The notes under the pieces are model-generated. The model had not been told where the DNA came from. It was given only the letters and a program-made list of their open reading frames with translations, and made no database searches. A stretch of 64,000 bases of DNA from Protopterus annectens. Its lineage: Eukaryota > Chordata > Ceratodontiformes > Protopteridae. The translations under genes were made by a program, and so were the position numbers. The first letter of the stretch is position 1; every line of letters starts with the position of its first letter. The stretch spans positions 608,559,698 through 608,623,697 of the forward strand of contig NC_056730.1 of the NCBI RefSeq assembly GCF_019279795.1, written 5' to 3'. This document shows positions 47,537-56,798 of this stretch, piece after piece.

Positions 47537-48163
47537 TTTTTTCATGGGTCTATATCAAAATATCGAAAGTATACTTACCCGAACACCTAAACGCCGACAC
47601 ATATTCTGTGAACTGCAAATACACAGAATGCCCTAAACCGCGAAATTCAAAAACTTGAAATGTCTTAGTTGTCCCATCTCACCGCCCGCTACATACTACC
47701 TACACAAACAAACTAAATAAACCACATATATACACTAAACAAAACCCTACTTCTAACCCTACACCAAATCTTTCATATACCACCAAGTATTCACTTAACT
47801 TAACCCGCACCCTAACCCTAAGGTCCATAACTATCGCACACTTATCTTAAAAAGCTATACCCAAACAAACTAAATAATCCACACACATACACTTACTAAA
47901 ACCCTACTTCTAACCCTACACTAAATCTAACATACATTACCATCTATGCACTTACCTTAACCCGCACCCTAACCCTAAGGTCCGTAACTATCGCACATTT
48001 ACCTTACGGAGCTATACCACAGAAGGACCAACCATGACGAATCGACATTTTGAATTTCATGCTTCAGGACGATCGATGTTTATGCGGTTCGATGAAGACG
48101 TGTCAGCGTTTAGGTGTTCGGGTAAGTAAACTTTCGATATTTTGATATAGACCCTTTTTTCGT
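47537..48163. mobile_element. 609-bp inverted-repeat DNA transposon (MITE) with 9-bp target duplication
   Basis: The element (47546-48154) begins GGGTCTATATCAAAATATCG and ends with its reverse complement. The inverted repeats continue through about 50 bp ('acccgaacacctaaacgc' against 'gcgtttaggtgttcgggt'). The flanks TTTTTTCAT (47537-47545) and TTTTTTCGT (48155-48163) are a 9-bp target duplication with one change. The paralogous locus near 62548 has the uninterrupted 'tcttttcatgtgctc'. A 9-bp duplication and GGG termini fit Mutator-like elements, by inference. No transposase is encoded. Confidence 0.9.
47703..48020. repeat. 157-bp tandem pair inside the 609-bp element
   Basis: 'caaacaaactaaataa' at 47705 and 47862 and 'taacccgcaccctaacccta' at 47801 and 47958 have the same 157-bp offset. 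Each unit contains short CCCTAA-type strings that resemble telomere repeat but are part of the unit. Confidence 0.88.
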
Positions 48164-48513
48164 GTGCTCTAGAGACTGTCATATGAAAGTGACATATATA
48201 ATGTAGCATATATAGAGCAGATAGCTTATGGATTCAGGTTGTTAAAGTAAGTTATGCTTATTAATCAGGCAGTTTCATTTAAGTTCACAAGTAATTTGGG
48301 GACATTTCATTTGAGTTTCCAGGAATGTGTAGTCCAATGTAAGTAATTTATAAAGTATTTACAAGTTGTTCTATTAAGTTATCTAATTTATCCTTCCTTA
48401 GATTGTAATTCAATTTAATAGCTAAACAACATTACTTTTTTATTTGTTATCTGCGAGGCTAAATGCACTTTGCAGATTCACAAAGTCCATAGAAACTGCC
48501 ACAGTTGTTTTCT

Positions 48514-48527
48514 GTTGCCATGACAAC
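48514..48527. promoter_or_regulatory. X-box (RFX-type) motif match
   Basis: GTTGCCATGACAAC differs by one base from the palindromic GTTGCCATGGCAAC. The paralogue at about 62895 has 'gttgctatagcagc', so the motif is not conserved between the copies, which weakens any functional claim. Confidence 0.3.
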
Positions 48528-48684
48528 GCAAATATAGCGGTTCCTAATCAATGAGTGTTAAAAAAAGAAAAAAAAACTGAAATAGTTCATGAGGCTGATA
48601 GACTGTAAAAAAAGCTTCACTTCTCACAAGCAACAGTACATTTTCCCTCCTTTTATATATTATGTTAATATTATAGGTAATAAT

Positions 48685-48754
48685 TCAACTGATAGTATGT
48701 TTGGTTGTTTGTTTCTTTCAGCTTTTCCCGGTTAGGGGTCAACTGATAGTATGT
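48685..48754 (-). mobile_element. 38-bp SINE tail fragment with 16-bp target duplication
   Basis: TCAACTGATAGTATGT occurs at 48685-48700 and 48739-48754. The 38 bp between them, read on the minus strand, is 'cccctaaccgggaaaagc' plus 'tgaaagaaacaaacaaccaa', the tail of the SINE at 46.9-47.07 kb. It is an extremely 5'-truncated retroposition. The paralogue near 63072 lacks it. Confidence 0.85.
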
Positions 48755-49092
48755 ATATAAACAAAATATTTCAGAGTTAATTGCTAACATGCCCCATGAC
48801 CCATTAAGCATAACAGTGTCATTAAGCATAACAGATCCCTAGTGATATCTGCATTGCTTACTGTACTTATTTCCTTGTTTCACTTGAAAGAAAGTTATTG
48901 TTTGTCGTTTTTGCATTTAAGTTACATGTAACACATTGCATTTAAGTTACCTGGCACTTGCTCACTAAAGCAATTATATAAGTCAGCACTAAAAAATTAA
49001 AAGCACTACACCCTCACAAACTCCCCTTGAGTACCTTGTTCCCCATTGGCCCTTTTTTTCAATTATAAAGGAATTCCCAATACTATTCTAGC

Positions 49093-50067
49093 ATGTCCAA
49101 AGGTCAGTTGTCAATCTCCTCTCTGGTCCAGCTGGTGAATCTGGGAATCTTGAGGCAATGTTACAACTGCCTCATGTACACAAACAACCCTCTCTTCCTC
49201 CCAACAAATTCCAACACATGTGAGAGGTGCAACCATATAGCCATACTGGAGGCTAAGCTCTCTCAACTCAGTACTGGCGAAACCAGTCAGGAGGAGAAGG
49301 AAACCACACTCACTACAATTCCAGTTTCACATAGACCTACCACGACAGCAAACCAAACACATAAACACACAAAAACATACTTGGAGGCTCTAAATAAAAA
49401 TCTGCCTAAGCAGCAGAGACCTCCAAAGCAGACACCCAAGCAACCGCTACCCCAAAACAAAACACGTGCAACACATAACTCACAAAGCCAGTGTGCCGAA
49501 CAGTCACAGCCCTTAAGGCTAAACAACACACCTGATACACTTCTAATAGGTGACTCTATCATCAGGCACACTGACGTCCTACTCACCAGGCTGAACAAGG
49601 AGAAGGTCATGGTGAGCTGCCTGTCAGGCGCTAGGATCTGCCACATAACACAAGCACTCAGGTCACTCCAAGGCAAGTACAAATATGACTAAGTCATTGT
49701 CCATGCTGGTGTGAATTACCTGAGACGTACCTCCCTGGACTACATGAAAAGAGACATAGAGGAGCTCTCTGAGCATGTAGCCCAGGCAGGTATGACCCTG
49801 ACCTTGAGTAGCATCTTACCCTCACCAAGAATGATGCCACAATATGAAGACAAGATGATCAATTTCAACAATTGGCTTAAGTATTGGTGTCATTCAAAGG
49901 GGATCCAATGCCTGTCAGCCTGAGATGACATGCTCAACAAGCCACGATGCTTCACTAGGAACGGCTTGCACCTGTCACCTCTGGGCTTTTGGATATTGGC
50001 AAAGGCTCTTGCTACCCCCATAGTGCCTTTTTTAGGCAAGGCTCAAAAGACAAACCCACCTCCATAG
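49093..50067 (+). pseudogene. CR1-like ORF1 (copy D): CxxC-CxxC plus SGNH esterase, two stop codons
   Basis: The single frame spans 324 codons from ATG 49093 to TAG 50065. It is interrupted only by TAA at codon 200 (49690-49692) and TGA at codon 277 (49921-49923), where copies A and B have Ser and Trp. Residues C23-x2-C26 and C43-x2-C46 form a zinc-binding-like module. A basic, Gln/Pro/Thr-rich linker covers about 65-145. The esterase-like domain has GDS at 153-155, 'VHAGVN' at 203-208, and 'RNGLHLSPLGF' with His293. Other copies have Asp where this has Asn290, giving the full Ser/Gly/Asn/Asp-x-x-His set of SGNH hydrolases. The frame overlaps the start of ORF2. CR1-group ORF1 esterases are known; the biochemical role here is inferred. 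Confidence 0.9.
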
Positions 50068-50630
50068 GTATCACAAGGGATAAGAAACTAAGAGTAATGC
50101 TACTCAATGCCAGAAGTCTAAACCTCAAGATGCACACACTCGAAACTCTCCTTAGCATGGAGAACATCGATATCTGTGCAGTAACAGAAACCTGGTTCAA
50201 GGCTCCCGAGTGCACCCCAGCACTACCAGGTTATACCTCATACCATGCTTTTCGGCCCCAAAACTTGGACAGTACTACAAAAGGAGGGGGAGTATCAATA
50301 TTTGTCAAAGATACCCACACCTCCAGGTTGGTGGCACAGCACGGAGCATCAGAGACTATCCATGTGCAACTAACAGTGGGTAAAACTGCCTTTCAGTTTA
50401 TAGCATGCTACAGACCACCCTCCCAAACCCAGGAACCCCACTCGGCCTTCCTGAGAACACTGGAAAATATGAAGGTCTCTCCAAACACCATTATATTGGG
50501 CGACTTCAACTACCCAAACATAGACTGGGAGCATTACTCTAGCTCCAACACCCTAGCCCAAAGGTTCCTAGAATTTATAAACTCAAATGCTATGGAACAA
50601 CTTGTTACCACTCCCACAAGAGAGGAAAAC

Positions 50631-51282
50631 GGGTTCAGGCACCTAGGCAGCAAGACATTTCCCTGTAGTACATTTGACTGCGGGCACATGGCTGAAGTGA
50701 CAGTCAGCTGCAGAGAAATATGGTTATTTGCAAATTCCCTGTCGGCAAAGAGAAGCACATACTGCCATACTCACAGCTTTAATAACCAAATGCATGGAGG
50801 CAGAAGAACTAATGAGTGTTGTGCTCAGTGTAGAGTACATACTTGTGTAACTACAACATGTAGAAGTGTTCTACAGCATGGAGGAAATCATGCAGGCTAC
50901 TCTAGTCACATTTATGCTCCAGTATGCATTTTAGGTAATGTTCCCTAGAGAATGTAAAGGGGGTAATGGTCCACACACACCAATTATAATGGTACTGCCC
51001 ATTGTGCACTGCATTTGTACTGCACTGACATGCCTTCTTGCTAGCCTGCTGTTGATGCCTGCCATATTGCCTACTATCTCATGTTCCCTTGGGGACCATG
51101 GACATTGTTTCCCCCCTGTGAATTTGGTTCTTGAAGTTGTGGGCATGGCAACACATTCTTCTCTTTGCCCACAGGGAATTTGTAAACAGCCATATTTCAC
51201 TGCAGCTAACTGTCACTTCAGCCATATGTCCCCAGTCAAATGTACCACAGGGAAATGTCTCACTGCCTAGGTGCCTGAACCT
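50631..51282. mobile_element. 652-bp fold-back MITE, unit 1
   Basis: Starts GGGTTCAGGCACCTAGGCAG and ends with the near reverse complement. The terminal inverted repeats extend about 165-170 bp with scattered mismatches. The target duplication GAGGAAAAC is at 50622-50630. No transposase is encoded; open frames within it (for example 50938-51270) are incidental. Confidence 0.92.
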
Positions 51283-51289
51283 GGGGAAA

Positions 51290-51941
51290 GGGTTCAGGCA
51301 CCTAGGCAGCAAGACATTTCCCTGTAGTACATTTGACTGCGGACACATGGCTGAAGTGACAGTCAGCTGCAGAGAAATATGGTTATTTGCAAATTCCCTG
51401 TTGGCAAAGAGAAGCACATACTGCCATACTCACAGCTTTAATAACCAAATGCATGGAGGCAGAAGAACTAATGAGTGTTGTGCTCAGTGTAGAGTACATA
51501 CTTGTGTAATTACAACATGTAGAAGTGTTCTACAGCATGGAGGAAATCATGCAGGCTACTCTAGTCACATTTATACTCCAGTATGCATTTTAGGTAATGT
51601 TCCCTAGAGAATGTAAAGGGGGTAATGGTCCACACACACTGATTATAAAGGTACTGCCCATTGTGCACTGCATTTGTACTGCACTGACATGCCTTCTTGC
51701 TAGCCTGCTGCTGATGCCTGCCATATTGCCTACTATCTCATGTTCCCTTGGGGACCATGGACATTGTTTCCCCCCTGTGAATTTGGTTCTTGATGTTGTG
51801 GGCATGGCAACACATTCTTCTCTTTGCCCACAGGTAATTTGTAAACAGCCATATTTCACTGCAGCTAACTGTCACTTCAGCCATATGTCCCCAGTCAAAT
51901 GTACCACAGGGAAATGTCTCACTGCCTAGGCACCTGAACCT
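51290..51941. mobile_element. 652-bp fold-back MITE, unit 2 (head-to-tail copy)
   Basis: The same length as unit 1 and nearly identical to it. Seven bases, GGGGAAA (51283-51289), separate the units and match the target duplication GGGGAAAAC that follows unit 2 (51942-51950). Joining the flanks restores the LINE reading 'TPTRGENILDLI'. The 9-bp duplication and long inverted repeats fit a non-autonomous Mutator-like element; superfamily is inference. Confidence 0.92.
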
Positions 51942-52080
51942 GGGGAAAACATACTGGACCTGATCATCACCAACATGGGGACTATATGCTCCAGACTAGA
52001 AGTGTATCCCTCACTCAGACCATAAACTAATCTCGCTGGATATTCACATCCCGACTCCACCCCCTGCCCTGAAAACCACA

Positions 52081-52638
52081 GTGAAAAACTTCTCTAAAGC
52101 AAATTTCACACTCCTCAAAACCGAGGTGGAATCCTTCAAAGCCCCCGGGCCTGTGGAAAATATGGCCCAGACCGCAGAATCCTTTATAAACGCATTCTAT
52201 GAACACCTTCAGGAATGCATGGATCATGCAATCCCAAATAAAACCAAGACCCAATCCTCCAAAGGCAGACGTCCTGTCTGGTGGACCCCAGCCATAAACA
52301 AACTATACAGTAGAAGGAGGAAGCTACTACACGATAGAGCAAAATCCCAAAAAGGGAAGGCATCCCTGATCAGTATTAGCAAAAAACTACGGGCACTCAT
52401 AAAATCGTTTAAGGCCAGCTTCAAGAGAAAAATTGCACAGGACACTAAGGATGATCACAAGGCTTTCTTTAGTTATGTTAGGAACCTGGGGGGGAATTCC
52501 CAGATATGCTCAGAATTAGTCCAAAATGACAAAAAATACACCGAACCCACAGACATTGCCAACATCCTAGCTGACAGGTTCAGCGCAAACTCCCACCAAA
52601 GGGCAAATATCTATCCCAGCAGAGTGCTGCCCCCCTGA
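52081..52638 (+). pseudogene. CR1-like ORF2 linker region (copy D)
   Basis: An open segment between endonuclease and RT, with 'PVWWTPAINKLYSRRRKLLH', 'DTKDDHKAFFSYVRNLGGN' and 'TDIANILADRFSANS'. These correspond to the linkers of copies A, C, E and F. The frame ends at TGA 52636, and the RT continues in another frame. Confidence 0.85.
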
Positions 52639-52693
52639 CATCTCAGATGCTCAGGTAAGAGCTGCCCTCTCCAAAACAAAAAACACAGCATCA

Positions 52694-53980
52694 ATGGGAC
52701 CAGACGGTGTCTCGGGCTGCATCCTACATGAACTCCAAGAAGAGCTAAACCCAAACATAAAACTACTATTCAATCTCAGCCTTACTACAGGATGTGTACC
52801 CAAAGAGTGGCATACAGCAACAGTGGTCCCTCTCCACAAAGGTGGTGCTTCAATGGATCCTGGAAACTATCGCCCCATAAGCCTGACTAGCTTGGTCTGC
52901 AAAGCTATGGAAAGGATCATCATGGACTTCATAAATAAAGATATTGGGGACCTACAGACACTGGATCCTACCCAGTTCGGCTTTGTTAAGGGCAGATCCT
53001 GCCTCTTAAACCTGGTCGATTTCTTTGAAACAGTCACCAAGGCCATTGACGAGGGGAAGGTGGTCCACACAGCCTACCTGGACCTCGCAAAAGCCTTCGA
53101 TACAATACCCCACTCGGGCATTATAGATAAGCTCACCAGCTTAAATATAAACCCCTATGTCACTAGATGGGTTGCAAACTGGCTCAAGGACAGAACCCAC
53201 ATGGTTAGAATTACTGGAGCCATGTCAGACTCCAAACCAGTTACAAGTGGCATCCCAAAAGGCTCAGTCCTGGGACCTCTCTTGTTCAGTATATATTTCT
53301 CTGAGGTACAGGCCAACACGGAAGGACTGTGGCTGACCAAGTTCGCAGATGACTGCAAACTGGGCACCATAATTGACTCTCCAGCCGACACAAGCATCCT
53401 CCAAAAGGGCCTCATAGAAACAGACAACTGGTGCCAGAGCCATGGCCTCAAGCTAAACGCCAAAAAGTGTATAGTCATCCCCTTTGGCAAAAACAAAGTG
53501 CCCACAAATTACCACATAGGTGGTAATCCATTAAGTACAGAAGAAATAATTAGGGACCTGGGGACCCAAGCTGATTGCAATCTCTCATTTGACAACCACG
53601 TGGCCAAAGTGGTTAGAAAAACATTTTATATAGCCCACCTAATCATGAAGGGATTCACATCTAGATCAGGGGAGGTCATCGTGCCTCTTTATTCATCCCT
53701 CATCAGGCTCATAATTGAGTACAATGCCCCTTTTGGGATGTACCTTACCAGACACCTGCAGCAACTGGAAAGACCCCAAAAGTACCTCACCAAGAGGATC
53801 AAAGAGCTCAAACAGATGCCATATGCTGCCCGGTTAAAGAAACTCCAGCTCTACTCAGTGGCATACCGCCTGCTCAGAGGCGATCTGTGCCTGACGTATA
53901 AAGCCATGTCCAACCCAGAATTAATGGACATGCTGCACCTCAGAAAATCCAAATCCCATCGAGCCACGCTCGAGACTTGA
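52694..53980 (+). CDS. CR1-like reverse transcriptase segment (copy D), 428 codons open
   Basis: The longest uninterrupted coding segment in the window. It begins in the GPDG box (residues 2-5; the ATG is internal to the ancestral ORF2, not its true start). YRPISL is at 59-64, QFGFVKGRSCLLN at 94-106, motif A YLDLAKAFD at 118-126 with the catalytic Asp, SGIPKGSVLGPLLF at 175-188, and the catalytic FADD at 207-210. 'GLKLNAKK' at 241-248 and the thumb follow. All RT catalytic aspartates are present, in contrast to copy A. It ends by frameshift at about 53978, and the C-terminal piece ('CWRDRFITQRLPSLWN') follows at 53977-54189 in another frame. It cannot work as part of a whole ORF2. Confidence 0.93.
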   Translation: MGPDGVSGCILHELQEELNPNIKLLFNLSLTTGCVPKEWHTATVVPLHKGGASMDPGNYRPISLTSLVCKAMERIIMDFINKDIGDLQTLDPTQFGFVKGRSCLLNLVDFFETVTKAIDEGKVVHTAYLDLAKAFDTIPHSGIIDKLTSLNINPYVTRWVANWLKDRTHMVRITGAMSDSKPVTSGIPKGSVLGPLLFSIYFSEVQANTEGLWLTKFADDCKLGTIIDSPADTSILQKGLIETDNWCQSHGLKLNAKKCIVIPFGKNKVPTNYHIGGNPLSTEEIIRDLGTQADCNLSFDNHVAKVVRKTFYIAHLIMKGFTSRSGEVIVPLYSSLIRLIIEYNAPFGMYLTRHLQQLERPQKYLTKRIKELKQMPYAARLKKLQLYSVAYRLLRGDLCLTYKAMSNPELMDMLHLRKSKSHRATLET

Positions 53981-54189
53981 ACCTCAGCACTGAAATAAAT
54001 AGGACATGCTGGAGGGACAGATTCATAACCCAGAGGCTCCCTTCACTCTGGAATAAAATCCCAGTCCAGGTTAGGCAGAGTCCCTCACTGACTCTCTTCA
54101 AGAGGAATCTTGATGAGTGGATGGGAGATCGAAGGTTTACCCTGGGTATCACTTCTGTGTCACTGTTAGACAGAGGCACAGTATACTAA
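53977..54189 (+). pseudogene. CR1-like ORF2 C-terminal piece (copy D)
   Basis: Reads 'NRTCWRDRFITQRLPSLWNK' then 'SPSLTLFKRNLDEWMGDRRF' and ends near TAA 54187. It matches the C-terminus of copy A (10980-11167) and is separated from the RT by one frameshift. Confidence 0.88.
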
Positions 54190-54484
54190 CCTCGAAAAAG
54201 GGCATAGCAAAATTCATTTAAAATGGGTGGTGAAAGCCAAACACACTCTGGCTAGGCTTATAAATGCCCTAGGGCAGATAGCCTAGTATGAACCTATGAA
54301 CCTATGAACCATTAATCTAATAACTATTGTAGTAACATCTAATTGAGTCCACTTCTTCTCATAGACATATGTCACAATCAAAGGAGCCCGCAGGATTTTT
54401 TGCAAGGGGGTGCAAACCCAAGCCCCGCCCATACATCCCCACCCCCTCTGCTGCCCCTGCCCACAAAGCCCCACCTCCACCCCC

Positions 54485-54590
54485 ACCCATGCAGCCATTG
54501 TAGTGTCCCATTACTTGGCTATTTCTCCCCATTTGTCATAGACACTGTTCAAATCTCTCGGTGTGCATACTGTTTTATGCTTTACCTCTA
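54485..54590. repeat. dispersed repeat shared with 25.69-25.78 kb
   Basis: The second copy of the 'gcagccatt...tgtcccatta...gtgcatactg' segment. A C-rich tract lies just upstream (54415-54490). Confidence 0.6.
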
Positions 54591-54667
54591 CAATGATTAC
54601 AGATATTTGGATTTCATTTACAACTTTTATTTCAAATTTTATAGCACAAACACTGATAGACATTTAC

Positions 54668-54920
54668 TAAACCTAAACAAAATTATATAAAGAACTGCAG
54701 CCACAAAACAAAGACTCCGTTAGGAAAGCGAAAAACCAAAATGCCAATAATGGATCCAAACAGGAGTCACCACACGAAAAATCAAGTAGAACTTTCTTTA
54801 TTGTTACATAAAAACCACACAAGCGCTTTCACGTAGGTTAACTACGCTTCATCTACTTGATTTTTCGTGTGGTGACTCCTGTTTGGATCCATTATTGGCA
54901 TTTTGGTAAACCTAAACAAA
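54668..54920 (-). mobile_element. Penelope-type terminal insertion 3, with 14-bp target duplication
   Basis: TAAACCTAAACAAA occurs at 54668-54681 and 54907-54920. The insert contains 56-bp inverted arms (54735-54790 and 54852-54907) around a centre that on the minus strand reads GATGA, A, a 6-bp stem (GCGTAG/CTACGT, with one G-U pair), GAAA, GCGCTTG, and AATAAAG downstream. This is the same layout as insertion 1. The C-T before GATGA is changed, so the hammerhead is degenerate. A ~50-bp unpaired tail lies on the other side, as in insertion 1. Confidence 0.75.
54823..54853 (-). ncRNA. degenerate hammerhead-ribozyme-like core (insertion 3)
   Basis: GATGA-A, stem II of 5-6 bp with a 5-nt loop, GAAA, then GCGC. 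The upstream CU of CUGAUGA is UA here. Stems I and III are not resolved with confidence. Confidence 0.5.
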
Positions 54921-55039
54921 GCAATAGTCTTACAATGAAAAGAGACTTAGCAGTAAAACTTCTCTACTTTGAAACCCACATTCACTGAAACAATATTGAA
55001 ACCTGCATTCAAAGAAAATGCATCTGGCCAGTGGCAGGG

Positions 55040-55810
55040 TAAGTTTATCTTTGGACTGTTTTCAAATCATAGGCTCCTTGCACACATTTTTAGAACCATG
55101 CAAAAGTTATTTGATTCACGTTCCTAACTGTATTAATTATACTATATAATAATTGAATTATATCCCTTGTATAATACAGCACCACTTGTTACAGTGTGTT
55201 TTAAATTTATAGTTCTGAACATTTTTCCTTTAAGCAATGAAACAAATCATATGAACCAATAATGACAACCTGCCCAATTCAGAACATTTCAACCATAAAG
55301 GGCCACTCTACTCAAACTTCTGTCATACAATCCACCAATATCAATCAATATGCAGAGTTTTTGCAGAAGTAAAAGTCATCTGAATGATTCCACATTAAAG
55401 AGATCTGAAACCATTGAAGATGTTGTTGCTAGAAAACAACTTTATAATTCAGTGTTTCATCTACAAATTCAGTGCCTGCTGCCCTTGAAGAATAAATTGC
55501 CTGTGTTATATTAAAAAAATGGCAAGCTGGTATATTGCAGTAGGGAATGGGTGGCAAACTGAAAACAAGTTCATAGTTATTAGGCATCTCATCCAAAGGA
55601 GGACATACACCCCCTTAAAATACAAATCTACATGTTGTGGGAGTAGAACCTATAGCCCTCTGTATCAAGATGCAAGTATGCTACCTGCTGTGCTGCTTTA
55701 AAAATTCTATACCACAATAGTGATACCATTTGCTAAACAAAACAGTTGCACATTTTAAGTAGGCTTAGCATGAGCAGCAGTACATTTCTCTTCCCTTGAA
55801 GCTCAGAATT
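55040..55810. repeat. dispersed duplication 2, copy 1 (paralogue at 59.37-60.08 kb)
   Basis: Colinear similarity over about 700 bp to 59370-60080, for example 'ggctgttttcaaa', 'tacagcaccagttgtta'-type, 'tgattccacattaaag' and 'gcccttgaagaataaattgc'. It is clearly diverged by substitutions and indels. A SINE-like segment is inside both copies. Confidence 0.88.
55612..55700 (-). mobile_element. tRNA-derived SINE fragment (also in the paralogue at ~59.95-60.03 kb)
   Basis: On the minus strand 'GCACAGCAGGTAGCATAC' resembles an A-box and 'AGGTTCTACTCCCACA' a B-box, at tRNA-like spacing. The paralogue reads 'GGGATTCTACTCCCACA'. The SINE therefore predates the duplication. Confidence 0.55.
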
Positions 55811-55887
55811 CCTTGAAAATGCACTTGAAAATAAATTCCACCTGCTAACTCTAACTAGGGCATTTCACTCTCTCTCACACACACCTC

Positions 55888-56000
55888 AACCTCTTAGTGC
55901 AAGAAATCTGGACAAAGCCTAAAATAAATAGGAGCAGATTATAAATATTGCTGTCATGAACTTAGAACATTGCTAGAATCACTGCACCTGCTTCTGACAA
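55888..56000. mobile_element. MITE family 1, left-half fragment
   Basis: 'ctcaacctcttagtgcaaga' then 'aatctggacaaagcc', 'taaatattgct' and 'agaacattgctagaatcact', in family order. Confidence 0.6.
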
Positions 56001-56726
56001 AGTACCTTCTTGATGACACACAGGACAAATATATATTTGTGCAGTTATTCAAACCCAGACTGCTTTTAAAATAAAAAAAGTCACTTACTACCAATAGACA
56101 AATTATGCTACCAAAGATAAATAAGTAGTAGATCAGTAACTACAAATAGGTCTAATAAAAGATGTGAATAATATTACCTATGTACTTTCTTCACAGTGCA
56201 ACTCAGCTTCTTAACTACCACAATTTGTGCCAAACCTGAAGTGCTGAAAGCAAAACAGAATAATGGAATCACTGGAGATAATTGAAAATAGCAGTTTAGA
56301 ACATTACTTTGCTTTGCTAAAATATTATGAAAAAAGCATGAGCTGCAGAATTTCTTGTGAAGAAATTGAAATGCAAAGTAACATTAGTCACTTAAGCATT
56401 TCATTTACAGCTCCAGGGGTGCTTTATGTAATGAAATAAGTACTTTGCCTGCAATTTCATAACATACACTTTTAGATATCTACTGTACCACGATGTATAC
56501 TAGGTGTGCCTAGTATACATCAAATGCCATTTTTTTCAAAATAGGAAATAAAATGTATTGTTTGAAAAGTAATGTATTTCTACAGTCACCTGCAGATATA
56601 TTTTATAGGACTTCATATAAATGTATGCATGTGTTTCAGAACCTATTACATTAACCTTTATAAAGATTTGTTAAGTAAAGCTATATGTCTATGAACTTTA
56701 ACTAAGAGCAACCATATGAATTTATT

Positions 56727-56798
<72 letters not shown>

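Larger units (their letters stand above)
47130..48865. repeat. dispersed duplication, copy 1 (paralogue at 62.15-63.19 kb)
   Basis: Long colinear similarity to 62150-63185, for example 'gtaatttcctagttcttc'-type and 'agctattttaact' phrases, 'gtgctctagagactgtca', 'ttgtgaggctaaatgcactt'-type and 'ttctcacaagcaacagtaca'-type phrases. Copy 1 is longer only because of two insertions, the 609-bp element at 47546 and the SINE fragment at 48701. After removing these the lengths agree (about 1063 and 1036 bp). Confidence 0.88.
49989..52070 (+). pseudogene. CR1-like ORF2 endonuclease (copy D), split by insertion
   Basis: The first part (to 50630) is open and reads 'MLLNARSLNLKMHTLETLL', 'DICAVTETWFKA', 'GGGVSIFVKDTHTSRLVA', 'FIACYRPPSQ' and 'ILGDFNYPNIDW', all landmarks of AP endonucleases. 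The likely start is ATG at 50098 (MLLNARS) or an upstream in-frame codon. At 50631 the reading enters the inserted MITE pair and resumes after 51942 with 'ENILDLIITNMG'. The Ser-Asp-His block is then out of frame ('agaccataaacta', about 52015), so a frameshift is also present. Confidence 0.9.
49020..54310 (+). mobile_element. CR1-like LINE, copy D (best preserved; interrupted by two MITEs)
   Basis: Carries a complete ORF1 frame with two nonsense codons, and an ORF2 split by a 1.3-kb insertion within the endonuclease. A long intact RT frame, C-terminal domain and a 3' UTR sharing 'ggctaggcttataaatgccc' with copy A follow. The end is 'tatgaacctatgaacctatg'-type 8-mer repeats (54288-54310). The 5' boundary is uncertain. 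'attaatctaata' immediately after the 3' end also occurs at 63150 in the duplication paralogue, so D may have landed within that repeat. Confidence 0.92.

Noticed and set aside
47760-47990. Interstitial telomere repeat
   Set aside because: The CCCTAA strings are only two units long and are a fixed part of the 157-bp repeat in the transposon.
50640-51929. Repeated open frames with 'FRHLGSKTFPCSTFDCGHMAE' style cysteine-rich peptides
   Set aside because: They arise from the inverted repeats of the two fold-back MITEs and appear on both strands; no transposase motif is present.
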